Shown piece by piece: positions 43,612-53,229 of a DNA stretch of 64,000 nucleotides. The stretch is from CADEED01 sp963711635. GTDB lineage: Bacteria > Pseudomonadota > Gammaproteobacteria > Steroidobacterales > Steroidobacteraceae. The position numbers and the translations under genes are program-made. The stretch's first letter is position 1. Each line of letters opens with the position of its first letter. The stretch spans positions 434,001 to 498,000 of the forward strand of contig CAVQEZ010000005.1 in the NCBI GenBank assembly GCA_963711635.1, written 5' to 3'. Below the pieces are notes generated by a model. It was not told where the DNA came from, did not search any database, and saw only the letters and a program-made list of their open reading frames with translations.

Positions 43612-44655
43612 TTACGGAGTATTGCCGTAGCCGATCTGTCCGTTGCAATGCAGCCACTCGCTATTGGCAGCGCCGCCGCAACTACCGTTCGCATAGTTGC
43701 CGGTGTTGTAGCTCTGTGCTTCAGACTGGCGGGTCTGGCCGTTCACGATGATGTAGTCCACCTGAACGTCGCGGGTGCTGGTGTCGTTGCTGTATTGGAC
43801 CGTGATGCCGCCACTCAGCGAGGTCGAAGCCGTGTAATTCTGGTAGCTGGTGCCCAGCGTCCAGGTCTGCACGGTCTGGTTGTTGACCCGCAGGGAGAGG
43901 GAGGCGCCGGCCGCCGTGCCGCGCGCACGCACCGTGAAGCTCTTGGTGCCCCCACCGCCGCTACTGCTGCCACCACCGCTCGATGACGAAGAGCTGCCGC
44001 TTCCTTCGCTCACCGTGATGTCGGAGCTGCCGCTGCTCTGGTAGCCCTCGGTGCCCATCACCTGGTAGTTGTGGGTTCCCAGGTTCAAGCCGACCGACGC
44101 CCACGCACTAAAGTGGTTTGCCGTGGTGATGGTGCCGCCCACACGCTTCGATTGGCGGACGCTCCAGTACTGGTAGAACGTCTTGTTGCCTTCGATGGAC
44201 GGCTGGTCGACGCGCTGCGTGCGGTAGATGTCGTACGTGCCGCCGTCGCTGGTGACCGTGCCGAGGAACGTGCCGCCGGTACCCGGCGGGCGCCAGGAAC
44301 CCCAGCTGTCGACGATGTAGTACTCGACCAGCGGATTTTGCGTCCATCCGTACAGCGTCAGGTAGCCGTTGCCCGGCGAATTGAACGTGCCCGAATAGCT
44401 GACCACACGGGACGAACCGGTCGCCCAACCTTTGCCGCCCACCCAGTTGTTGATGCCGCTCCAGTTCGAGGTGTAACGGCCATTGGGATACATGCAGAAA
44501 TTCACCGTTCCGGGGCTGTCCTTCCAGAACGTGAAGTAGTTGCCGTTGTTGGTACCGGTCTGATTCGAAGTCGTGCACGTTTGCGCCTGGGCCGCCGAAA
44601 TACCGAGACCGGCGAGGCACGCGAGTGCAATTGCCCTCTTGAGACTAACAATCAT
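43612..44655 (-). CDS. secreted GH11 endo-1,4-beta-xylanase with CBM60-like module
   Basis: The product has a signal peptide (IVSLKRAIALACLAGLGISAAQA), then a GH11 domain (about residues 25-215): PNGRYTSNWSGINNWVGGKG, VEYYIVDSWGSWRPPG (nucleophile glutamate in VEYYIVD) and MGTEGYQSSG (second glutamate). A linker of Ser and Gly repeats (SSSSSSGGGSSSGGGG) joins a C-terminal domain: FTVRARGTAAGASLSLRV, ITVQYSNDTSTRDVQVDYIIV and SCGGAANSEWLHCNGQIGYG, which fits the CBM60 xylan-binding family. GH11 enzymes hydrolyse xylan with retention. 347 aa. This is the clearest plant-polymer degrader in the window. Confidence 0.95.
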   Translation of the reverse strand: MIVSLKRAIALACLAGLGISAAQAQTCTTSNQTGTNNGNYFTFWKDSPGTVNFCMYPNGRYTSNWSGINNWVGGKGWATGSSRVVSYSGTFNSPGNGYLTLYGWTQNPLVEYYIVDSWGSWRPPGTGGTFLGTVTSDGGTYDIYRTQRVDQPSIEGNKTFYQYWSVRQSKRVGGTITTANHFSAWASVGLNLGTHNYQVMGTEGYQSSGSSDITVSEGSGSSSSSSGGGSSSGGGGTKSFTVRARGTAAGASLSLRVNNQTVQTWTLGTSYQNYTASTSLSGGITVQYSNDTSTRDVQVDYIIVNGQTRQSEAQSYNTGNYANGSCGGAANSEWLHCNGQIGYGNTP

Positions 44656-44819
44656 TGGAACCCCCTTCTTATGTCGTCACGAACTGCGACTGCAGACCGT
44701 GACAATCGTTGATTCAGATCGGGGTCGATGCTAGCGCTACCGCAGGGGCAGATCCGCCGACCGGGTATCGGATTAGGGCGATAGTTAGGCGCGGAAACGC
44801 CAGATGACAAATTCGCTCG

Positions 44820-45614
44820 TTATGTCAGCGTGATTGTGTCAAGTTCGCGGAGTTCCCGCACATTGCATGGATAGTCGCTCTGCGCACGCGTCACGAGATC
44901 CGTATCGATTTCGATCGCAACGAAGGGCAATTCTTCCGAGGTCTCCTGCAGGAGCTCGCCAGCGGGTGAATACGCGAACCCTCCGCCGCCGAAACACGGA
45001 TCCGAGTCGCCACGGCGCGAGACGCGGTTGGAACTGAACACGTAGCAGCCGGAAACGAACGCGGCCATGCGCGCGGCGGCATGCCAGACGCCCATGGAGA
45101 TTCCGCTGGCGCGCGGCACCGCGATGATCTGCACGCCCTGGTAGCGATAGTGGCGTGCCCACTCATTGAACATGATCTCCGTACACAGCAACACACCGAA
45201 GCGAACGCCGCCGTATTCGAAGGCGTCAAAGCCCGGCCGGCCGGGGAAGAACCACGAGCTTTCGAAGAAGCCCGGTTCTTGCGGGAAATATTGCTTGTGG
45301 TGAACGGCGCGGTACTCGCCGTCGGCGATCAGAAATGCTTCATTGGCGAGCTTGTTCCTGTTCCTGACTGGTCGCGAGCTGATCACTGCGCCGGGCAATT
45401 CGCTCAAGGCCGGCAAAGCCGCCTCGTGCGCATCCACAACAGCCGTTGCCAGTCTCTCGGCAAAACTGCCCTGGCGGGCAGCCCATGGCCCGAACGGCAT
45501 CTCATTCAGGAGCGTCACGTCGGGTCGTTCACGCTCGACGTGTTGCGCGAACTGCCGCCACGCCAGCGTGTAAGGGGCCAGCCCATCTGGCAACTGGCAG
45601 ATCGCGATCTTCAC
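44820..45614 (-). CDS. carbon-nitrogen hydrolase (nitrilase superfamily)
   Basis: The 264-aa product shows the nitrilase triad: Glu in VTLLNEMPFGPW, Lys in AVHHKQYFPQEPG and Cys in GVLLCTEIMFNEWARHY. The Cys is followed by EIMF rather than the amidase CYD or nitrilase CWE patterns, so the substrate is unclear. The start is a GTG at 45614 that overlaps the stop of the peptidase gene upstream (GTGA), so the two are coupled. It belongs to the broad CN-hydrolase family of amidases and N-carbamoyl hydrolases. Confidence 0.88.
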   Translation of the reverse strand: MKIAICQLPDGLAPYTLAWRQFAQHVERERPDVTLLNEMPFGPWAARQGSFAERLATAVVDAHEAALPALSELPGAVISSRPVRNRNKLANEAFLIADGEYRAVHHKQYFPQEPGFFESSWFFPGRPGFDAFEYGGVRFGVLLCTEIMFNEWARHYRYQGVQIIAVPRASGISMGVWHAAARMAAFVSGCYVFSSNRVSRRGDSDPCFGGGGFAYSPAGELLQETSEELPFVAIEIDTDLVTRAQSDYPCNVRELRELDTITLT

Positions 45615-47576
45615 CAGATTCGCACTCGCGCTTTGGGCTCGAGATACAGCGCGTGTCCTGGTCGAACGTCGAACGCGTCATACCAGGCATCCAGGTTGCG
45701 CACGGTGGCGATGCGATAGCGCTCCGGGGCGTGATCGTTGGACATCTGCGCACGCAGCCCGGCGTCGCTGTACTTGGTGCGCCAGGCGCGCGCGAAGCCA
45801 ATGAAGAACTCGCGATCCTGTTGCCGCACGAAGTCCCGGTCGTTCACGCGACTGCCCAGTGTTCGACGGTAGGCGTCGAAGGCCGCGACCAGGCCCGCGA
45901 GGTCGGCGACGTTCTCGACCAGGGTGTGCTTGCCGTCGATGTGCAGGCCGGCAACAGGAACGTACTCGGAAAACTGCCGCACCAGTGGCTCCGTGACTGC
46001 CTGGTAGCCGGCCAGGTCCGCGGCCGACCACCAATGCGACCTGCGACCCGCGGCGTCGTAGTCCGCGCCGAGCGTGTCGACGAAGTGGCTCACTTCATGC
46101 CCGATGATCGCTCCGATGGCCCCGTAGTTCATGGCGTCCGACGCCGCGGGATCGTACTTGGTCGGCTGCAGCAGCGCGGCCGGGAAGTTGTAGGCGTTCT
46201 GGTGGAACAACAACACGGCGCCCACCGTCTGCGGCGGCAAGCGCCATTCGGTCCGGTCCGCGGGCTGGCCGACCCGGGAGAGCGCGGCCTGGAGATTCCA
46301 GGCCGCGAGACGCTGCAGATTGCCCACTGCATCGACGGGACTCACGACCAGCGTCGAGTAGTTGGGCCAGTTCTCGGGATAGCCAACGCCGAAGTACAGC
46401 GTTTTCATCTTGGCCAGCGCCATTGCCTTTGCGGACGGCGACAGCCATGTCACGGCCTCGATGCGACCGCGAAAAGCCGTGACGACACCGTCGACCATGG
46501 CCGTCAGCCGCGCCTTCTGATCGGACGGGAAGTACCGATCCGCGTACATCCGGCCGAGGGGCCCGCTCATGACCTCCTGCGTCGCGTCCGCGTCGCGACG
46601 CACGTTGCCATGAATTGCGAAGTACGAGTCCGCGAAGGCGCGCGGCAGAAAGGCGCCATGCAGGTCGATGGCATGGAATCTCAGATAGTCGAGCCAGACC
46701 GCGAGCGGCTCTGAACCGACCAGCGTGGCGGCGCCCTGGATGGCGCCGGGCTGCCAGGCCACGAAGGTCTGCTGCTTCATCAGCCCGGCGGCGTCGAAGA
46801 ACCCTGACCAGTCCATGCCCGGCGCCTGGCGTGAGAAATCGTCGCGTGTCCACAGATTGTCGGCATTTCGTTCGTCGGCGGAGATCTCGGGGGTGGCGTG
46901 ACTTTGCGCGATGGCGGTCTCGAGTTTCATCACGCCGTCCGCGCGTTCCGCGGCGCGATCGAATCCGGCGAGTTCCAGCACACTGTCGGATGTAGCGCTG
47001 GTAGCTGGTGCGCCGCGCGTGCGCTTCAGGCGTATTGCCGAGGTAGGGCTCGCGACTCCCGAGTCCCAGGCCGCCCTGGAGCAGGAACACCACGTTGGTG
47101 GGTTCGCCGTGGTTGCCAGGTGTCACCGCTACACCTAACAAGTGTGCGGAGTCGTAGGTGCCGGCGTTCAGGGGATCGACGTCGGCGCGCAAACTCGAAC
47201 CGAGCAGGCGGGCAAGTCCTGCCTTGCCGGAGACTGCGTCGATTCTCTCGAATAGCGGCCTCAAGGAAGCCAGGCCCTGCGATTCAATGGCGGCGATATC
47301 GCGAGTGGCGCTGCGAAAATCCGCCACCTTGCGCGCATCGGTGCCCGGAGCCGCACCCGACGCAGCGTCGATCAGTTCCGCGAGTTGCCGGCGAGTCAGC
47401 GCGCTGATGTCGTTGCGCACGCTCCAGCGCGGGCTGCCCGCGGGAATCGCCGTGGCCGCGAGCCAGGCGCCATTGGCGTAGGCATCGAAATCATCCCCGG
47501 GATGTACCTGGGCATCGGCCGCCATGGCGAGCGGGTTCGTGAGCAATCCCCAGCAGATCGCGAGTATCGATGACAT
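45611..47576 (-). CDS. M13 family metallopeptidase, one frameshift
   Basis: The N-terminal part starts at 47576 (a second ATG at 47597 exists) with a signal peptide ending LLTNPLAMAADA and a HPGDDFDAYANGAWL opening typical of neprilysin-like M13 enzymes. The frame shifts near 46990. The C-terminal part has IIGHEVSHFVDTLGADYD (zinc HExxH; M13 usually has GHEITHxFD) and TLVENVADLAGL (the ENxADxxG zinc ligand and loop). About 655 codons when joined, normal for M13. M13 enzymes cut peptides in the periplasm or outside the cell. It is followed by the nitrilase gene with GTGA overlap. Confidence 0.9.
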
Positions 47577-47739
47577 GGCGCGGGCGTTTGCAGGCACGCC
47601 GGCATGCTAAGAGCGTCGCGGCTGCGGCGGGCACCGAGCGCCGACACGTTTGGATCAAAATCGGACATCATCGGTCTTGGAACATCGCAAATTGTCCGGG
47701 ACCCGCTGCATGCTTCGCCCACGACGCCCATGTCCGAAA

Positions 47740-48744
47740 ATGAACCCGCGCAAGACACCCATCGATGTGCTGTTCGTGATCGCGCCGCATTCGCTGCTGC
47801 TCGATATCGGCGGACCCGCCGAGGCATTTCGGCTCGCGAATCTGCGGTTGACCGACCGTAAACAGCCGCCGCATTTCCGGATGCGCTTCGCGGGTCCGGT
47901 CGCGAACCTGTCGACGTCGGTCGGCCTGCCGCTCGTCGGGCTCGAGTCCTTGCCGAAAGCGTTGACTGCGCCGACCTGGGTGGTGCTCGTGGGGCAGCCC
48001 AGCGCGCATGTGCGGCAGCTGACGCCCGCGGTTCACGGCATCACGCAATGGCTGCGACGCGTGCTGCGCGAACAGCTCGAGACGCCCGATACCCGCAACC
48101 GCCTCATGACGGTGTGCTCCGGCACATTGCTCGCCGCGCGAGCGGGCCTGGTCGACGGCCGCCGCTGTACCACGCACCACGACATGCTGGCGATACTGCG
48201 TTCGCTGGCGCCGCGCGCGCAGGTGATGGAAAACCGCGTATTCGTGATCGACGGGCCGGTCGCCTCCAGCGCCGGAGTCACGGCGGGCATCGATCTGGCA
48301 CTGCATCTGATCGCCGCCGAATGCGGCGAGCCGCTGGCCGCGGGAGTGGCCGAGGACCTGGTGGTCTATCTACGCCGTTCACTTCGGGATCCGGAGTTGT
48401 CGCCGTTTCTCGCCGATCGCCGCCACCTGCACTCCGCGGTGCACCGGGTGCAGGAAGCCGTCAGTGCCGAACCGGATCGCGAATGGGACATGCCCGGCAT
48501 GGCACGCATGGGCCACGTCACGGAACGTCACCTGCTGCGGCTGTTCGTCCGTCACGCCGGCGTGTCGCCCTTGCAGTTCCTGCGGACCGTGCGGCTGGAG
48601 CGTGCGCGCCAGTTGATCGAACGCGGCACCAACATCGGCCGCGCCGCGGAAGTCGCGGGCTTCCGTTCGCCCCTGCATCTGCGGCGCGCGTGGCTTCGTC
48701 AGTGGGGCGGTTCGCCCCGGGATGCGCAGTCGCTGCGTCAATAG
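47740..48744 (+). CDS. GlxA-type AraC family regulator with DJ-1/PfpI domain
   Basis: The start at 47740 gives MNPRKTPIDVLFVIAPHSLLLDIGGPAEAF, the DJ-1/PfpI-like N-terminal domain of GlxA regulators. RLMTVCSGTLLAARAGLVDGRRCTTHH carries the conserved cysteine position. The C-terminal two-HTH AraC domain has ERHLLRLFVRHAGVSPLQFLRTVRLERARQLIERG and AEVAGFRSPLHLRRAWLRQWGGSP. Such regulators usually activate catabolic genes, but none adjoins here. It is divergent from the M13 gene. Confidence 0.92.
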   Translation: MNPRKTPIDVLFVIAPHSLLLDIGGPAEAFRLANLRLTDRKQPPHFRMRFAGPVANLSTSVGLPLVGLESLPKALTAPTWVVLVGQPSAHVRQLTPAVHGITQWLRRVLREQLETPDTRNRLMTVCSGTLLAARAGLVDGRRCTTHHDMLAILRSLAPRAQVMENRVFVIDGPVASSAGVTAGIDLALHLIAAECGEPLAAGVAEDLVVYLRRSLRDPELSPFLADRRHLHSAVHRVQEAVSAEPDREWDMPGMARMGHVTERHLLRLFVRHAGVSPLQFLRTVRLERARQLIERGTNIGRAAEVAGFRSPLHLRRAWLRQWGGSPRDAQSLRQ

Positions 48745-48914
48745 CAGGCGCAGTCGCCGTCCGGCACAACCTTGCTAGTTGTCTGATTGACGACGCGCGC
48801 GAAGCATGCATTTAGAACCAGGCGCCGGCCAGGAACGCCCTTAGGACTGGTATTTGGACTAGGCAGCTCTCGCGCGAACGTGCCATTCTTTCGCGCACAG
48901 GGATACGCGTAAAA

Positions 48915-49475
48915 GTGGACGCCGCAGCGGTTATAGAGCGGGAAGCGGCCCCGACCCTCGGGGGGCTTCTCAATAGTGTCGAAACCGGTTCACGCACTTC
49001 CGAGAAGGAGTGGGTGGCCTTGGTGCGCGCCATTGCGGCCGGCGATACCAGCGCATTCGGCACCTTGTACATGTCGACGCACGGCATCGTGTTCACTTCG
49101 CTCGCGAGAATCACCGGCGATCGCGCGAGCGCGGAAGAACTCACGGTAGAAGTGTTTCACGAAGTGTGGCGCGGCGCTGCTGCCTACGATCCTGCCAGCA
49201 ATTCGGTGGTCGGGTGGATCATGAATCTGGCTCGGGCGCGCGCACGTCCGCGCGCACGTCCGGATCGCGGCACGCTGGCCGCGACGATGCGCGCCGCCGT
49301 GCAGAGGCTCACCACCGGCGAGCGTCGCGCCATCGAGGACACTTTCTTCTCGGGATTGACGTACGTGGAAGTGGCTGCGCGCGAGAAGGTGCTCACCTCG
49401 ATGATCAAGTCGCGCATTCGCGCCGGCCTTGGCAGGCTGAGAACGTTCCTGACGCACGGCCACGGCAGGCGATGA
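48915..49475 (+). CDS. ECF RNA polymerase sigma factor, ChrR-associated type
   Basis: The GTG start at 48915 gives a 186-aa product with sigma region 2 (EWVALVRAIAAGDTSAFGTLYMSTHGIVFTSLARITGDRASAEELTVEVFHEVW) and region 4 (IEDTFFSGLTYVEVAAREKVLTSMIKSRIRAGLGRLR). It overlaps the next gene by ATGA. The adjacent zinc-binding anti-sigma/cupin protein places it in the ECF group that responds to singlet oxygen or related reactive species. The linker between regions is arginine-rich (RARARPRARPDRG). Confidence 0.92.
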   Translation: MDAAAVIEREAAPTLGGLLNSVETGSRTSEKEWVALVRAIAAGDTSAFGTLYMSTHGIVFTSLARITGDRASAEELTVEVFHEVWRGAAAYDPASNSVVGWIMNLARARARPRARPDRGTLAATMRAAVQRLTTGERRAIEDTFFSGLTYVEVAAREKVLTSMIKSRIRAGLGRLRTFLTHGHGRR

Positions 49476-50053
49476 GCACCGCCCCGACCGAAAAGCGTTG
49501 TGAGCACGGTGATCGCATCGCCATTTACGCGTTGGGCGCGTTGCCGAAGAACGCCGCGTCGCAGCTGAAGGCACATCTGCCGACCTGCAAGGACTGCCAG
49601 CACGAGCTCGAGCAATTTTTTCCGGTTGTGAACTGGATGATCGACTGGCCGATCGACGACATCAAACCCGCTGCGGCCACGCGCAAGGCCGTGGAACAGC
49701 GCATCTCGAGTGAGACCGGGCGTGAGTTCGTGATGCCGACCCGCCCCACGGTCGGCGAACTGGATTGGAAGCAGGTGTCACCGGGTATCTGGTGCAAGGT
49801 GCTGGCCACCGACGAGGAGCACGAGCGCGTGAGCATGCTGGTGCGCCTGGCGCCCGGCGTCGTCTACCCGCCGCACACGCATGCCGGGGTCGAAGAGCTG
49901 CACCTGCTCGATGGCGAGCTGTGGATAGACGATCGACTGCTGTTTGCCGGGGAATACAACCGCGCGGAACCCGGCAGCTCCGATCGGTTCGTCTGGAGCG
50001 CGACCGGGTGCACGTGCGTGCTGATCACCTCGCCTAAGGACGTGTTGGGGTAA
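49472..50053 (+). CDS. ChrR-type anti-sigma factor with cupin domain
   Basis: The N-terminal domain has the zinc anti-sigma pattern, with HLPTCKDCQHELE (HxxxCxxC) and an upstream His in CEHGDRIAIYALGAL. The C-terminal cupin contains PPHTHAGVEELHLLDGELWIDD and GVVYPPHTHAG, the metal-binding motif of ChrR proteins. The family holds its sigma factor inactive and releases it under oxidative stress. 193 aa. Its last 20 bp overlap the end of the convergent response-regulator gene. Confidence 0.92.
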   Translation: MSTAPTEKRCEHGDRIAIYALGALPKNAASQLKAHLPTCKDCQHELEQFFPVVNWMIDWPIDDIKPAAATRKAVEQRISSETGREFVMPTRPTVGELDWKQVSPGIWCKVLATDEEHERVSMLVRLAPGVVYPPHTHAGVEELHLLDGELWIDDRLLFAGEYNRAEPGSSDRFVWSATGCTCVLITSPKDVLG

Positions 50054-51188
50054 CCAGCCGCACCTTTTGCTCGAGGACCTCCGGGGCGACCTGCGAGATG
50101 CGATCCAGCAGGCGCTCGCTGATTGCGAATCCTACGGGGACCAGAAGCGCGCCAACCGAAGTGCGGATTTCGTCGCGCAGCCGCATGCCGGGTTTGGCGT
50201 CGCGCAGCGGTATCTCGATCTCCACCTCGGGTTCGACCGCCGCGGCGACATTCGCGGCGAGGGCTTCGAGCACCCTGGCGCCGAAGCGCAGCTCGCGCGC
50301 CTGCAGGTTCCGCAGGATCTCCGCCTTTGACACCCCTTTCGTGCGCATGGCGTCGTACTCGAGGGCCACACAGAGGATTCGCGCGCCCAGGCCGATCATG
50401 CGTTCGCCGGCGCGCGCGAGCTGCGCGTCGGTCCAGTCGAGCGCCGCTAGGATCTGGATCACGGGCTCGAGTCGCGGAATGTGTTCGAGCAGGCGCCGCG
50501 CACTGCCGGGCACCGCGGCCGCACGCGCCTGCTCGGCGCCGCTCAATGCCCGCCCGTAGTAGATTTTCTCCGCCAGCTCAGGTGATTCCGCGAAATATCC
50601 CAGCTGCGAGAGCAGGGCGGCCGCTTCGAGCTGCCAGAAATCTCCGCACTCGAGCCGTACGCTCAGCTCGTGCGCCAGCGACTTGATGCGTTGCGCGCGC
50701 CCGAAAGCCACGGGGTTCGTGACGGCCAGCACTTCCATGAGTGCGGCGATGCATTCGAGCAAGGTCTCCTGCAACACGATGCGTTCGGCGTTGACCAGGC
50801 GATGCTGCGCGACGCCGGCCTCGAGCGCGAGCTTGAGCTGGTCCGTGGGGCAGGGCTTGCTGAGAAACCGGAAGATCTGGCCCTTGTTGACGGCGTCCTT
50901 GGCGCCCTCGACGCCTGCCTCGCCGGTCAGCAGGATGCGCGTGGCAGTCGGCGCATGCGTCATCACCTCGTTCAGGAACGTCGCGCCGTCCATCTGCGGC
51001 ATGCGAAAGTCCGACACCACCACGGCGACGTCTTTCAACTCACTGAGCTTCTTCAAGGCCTGATCGCCGCTGGTCGCGATCTCGACGTCGTATTCCCTGC
51101 GCAGCAGCGCCGCGATGCCTTCGAGCAGCCGTTGTTCGTCATCGACGAACAGGACGCGAGGTTTCGGCCGGGACGGGGGCGAGGTCAT
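50034..51188 (-). CDS. response regulator with HD-like output domain
   Basis: The receiver has VLFVDDEQRLLEGIAALL (acidic pair), VVVSDFRMPQMDG (phospho-acceptor aspartate near residue 60) and RFLSKPCP (conserved lysine). The output is a helical domain of about 250 residues (LLECIAALMEVLAVTNPVAFGRAQRI to LRNLQARELRFG). In shape it resembles the HD-type output of RpfG-like regulators, but the HD and GYP residues are not present, so phosphodiesterase activity is doubtful. The end carries EIPLRDAKPGMRLRDEI, typical of two-component outputs of unknown type. Next to it are the REC-GGDEF-EAL protein and a kinase, so they may work together. Confidence 0.85.
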   Translation of the reverse strand: MTSPPSRPKPRVLFVDDEQRLLEGIAALLRREYDVEIATSGDQALKKLSELKDVAVVVSDFRMPQMDGATFLNEVMTHAPTATRILLTGEAGVEGAKDAVNKGQIFRFLSKPCPTDQLKLALEAGVAQHRLVNAERIVLQETLLECIAALMEVLAVTNPVAFGRAQRIKSLAHELSVRLECGDFWQLEAAALLSQLGYFAESPELAEKIYYGRALSGAEQARAAAVPGSARRLLEHIPRLEPVIQILAALDWTDAQLARAGERMIGLGARILCVALEYDAMRTKGVSKAEILRNLQARELRFGARVLEALAANVAAAVEPEVEIEIPLRDAKPGMRLRDEIRTSVGALLVPVGFAISERLLDRISQVAPEVLEQKVRLVTPTRP

Positions 51189-51201
51189 CTCCCTCGTCTA
51201 T

Positions 51202-53136
51202 CTACACCCTTTTGCCAGCCGCTACAAATTCGGGCTGTGCCCGGATGCCGGTACTCTCCCGGCGGCGGATCAGCGCGCTCAGCTCCGTCGCGGAAAGGGG
51301 CGGGCTGAAGTGAAATCCCTGGTACTGATCGCAGCCCATCGAGCGCAGGAATGCGAGCTGCTCGGGCGTCTCGACGCCCTCGGCCACGACCTTGAGCCGC
51401 AGGCTGTGCGCCAGCGAGATGATGGCCTGGACGATGGAGGCATCATCGGCGCGCGTCATCAGGTCCTTGACGAAGCCGCGATCGATCTTGAGCTTGTCGA
51501 TCGGGAAGCGGCGCAGGTAGCTCATGCTCGAATAGCCCGTGCCGAAATCGTCGACGGACACGAGCACGCCCATGCGGCTCAGCTGCTCGAGGATCGCGCC
51601 GACTCTTCCGGATTGGTCATCACGGCGCTCTCGGTGAGCTCGAGCTCCAGGTAGCGCGGCTCGAGGCCGGCATCGTCGAGCGCCTCGCTGGATCATGTCG
51701 AGCAGATTGCCCTGCCGGAACTGCGTAGCCGCGACGTTCACCGCGACGCGCAGCGGCGGCAGTCCTTCGCGCTGCCAGGCCTTGCACTGCCGGCAGGCTT
51801 CGCGCAGCACCCACTCGCCGATGGCGCGATCAGCCCGCACTCTTCGGCCAGCGGAATGAAATCGTCCGGCAGGATCAGGCCGCGCTCCGGGTGGTGCCAG
51901 CGGATGAGCGCCTCGGCGCTGTGCAAGTTGTCGGTGGCGGTATCCACCTTCGGCTGGTAGTGCAGCTCGAACTGGCTGCGCGCCAGCGCATGCGTGCAGG
52001 TCGCTCTCGAGCTTGCACGCGGTCGCGCGTGGTGGTGTCCATGCCGGGCTCGAAACACTGCAGGTTGTTCCGGCCGCGCTGCTTCGCGCAGTACATCGCC
52101 GCGTCGGCGTGCGCGAGCAGATTCTCGGCGTCGTGCCGCCATCGGCGGATAGAACGCGATGCCGACGCTGGTGGAGACGTGCAGGTCGACGCCGGCGATC
52201 GTGAGCGGGGACCTGCAACGCCTCGATCGACGCGTTGCGCGACCTGCTCCGCGTCCGGCTTGCCGCAAGTCGGCGCCGAGCAGCAGCACGAACTCATCGC
52301 CACCGACGCGCGCGACGGTATCGATCTTCGCTGACCACGCCGCGCAGCCGCCGCGCGACTGCGATTCAGCAGCTCGTCGCCGGCGCGATGGCCGAGCGAA
52401 TCGTTGACGAACTTGAAGCGATCCAGGTCGAGCACGAGCACGGCGAACTGCTGGCGATCGCGCTCGGCGTGCACGATGGCCTGGTCGAGGCGGTCGTCGA
52501 GCAGCACGCGATTGGGAAGCCCGGTGAGCGCATCGTGCGTGGCGAGATGGCGCAGCTGACCGTTGGCGGCTTCGAGACCCTCGGTGCGCACCGTGACCAT
52601 GTGTTCGAGCGACTGGACCTGGCGGCGCAGCACCTGCTCGTCCTGCCACTTGCGCGTCAGCGCGCTGGCGCACTGCAGCACCTCGATGGGCTCGAAGGGC
52701 TTCTTCAGCACCAGCAGTTTGTCCGAGTGGCCGAGCCGCTCGAAGAAGTCCGCCCAGTCGTAGTCCGAGTGCGCCGAGCAGACGACGACCTGCACGTCCG
52801 GATCGGCCGCCAGAGATGCTCGATGGTCTCGAGGCCGTCCCATCCCGGGGGCATGCGCATGTCGATGAAGGCCAGCGCGAAGGGCGTCCGCTCGGCCAGC
52901 GCCTGGCGCGCCAGCGCGACGCCCTGCTCGCCCTGCTGGGCGAATTGCAGCTCGAATGACGGCCGCGCGGCGGTTCCGGACCGCTGTCGCCGAACAGGAT
53001 CTTTTCGATCTGCGACATGCCGGTGTCGATCGGCCTCGCGCGCGAGGATTTTCTCGAAGTCCTGATGGATCGCCGGGTTGTCGTCGATGATCAGGATGCG
53101 GCGGTTGATGGCCTCGGTCTTCTTCGTTATGTCCAA
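51202..53136 (-). CDS. REC-GGDEF-EAL cyclic-di-GMP protein, frame-disrupted
   Basis: The start at 53136 (MDITKKTEAINRRILIIDDNP) opens a receiver with FAFIDMRMPPGWDGLE-type acceptor site. A GGDEF domain follows: LTGLPNRVLLDDRLDQ, DLDRFKFVNDSLGHRAGDEL and ARVGGDEFVLLLG. Then an EAL domain: SAEALIRWHHPERGLILPDDFIPLAEE, SVDDFGTGYSSMSYLRRFPIDKLKIDRGFV and VVAEGVETPEQLAFLRSMGCDQYQGF. Both catalytic signatures are present, so both synthesis and breakdown of cyclic-di-GMP are possible. At least six frame changes occur, mostly in GC-rich runs. It is divergent from the MHYT kinase, with 93 bp between the starts. Confidence 0.85.
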
Positions 53137-53229
53137 CGGGTAATCCTCGAAAACTGATAGCCGCGTAACACTAGCGATTTGCCTGATCGGCTACTGTTAA
53201 GCCCTTGGCAGTTCGCGCCTCTGTCACAC

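Noticed and set aside
50034..51188. Active HD-GYP phosphodiesterase
   Set aside because: The output domain has the general helical pattern but neither the HD nor the GYP residues, so I call it only HD-like.
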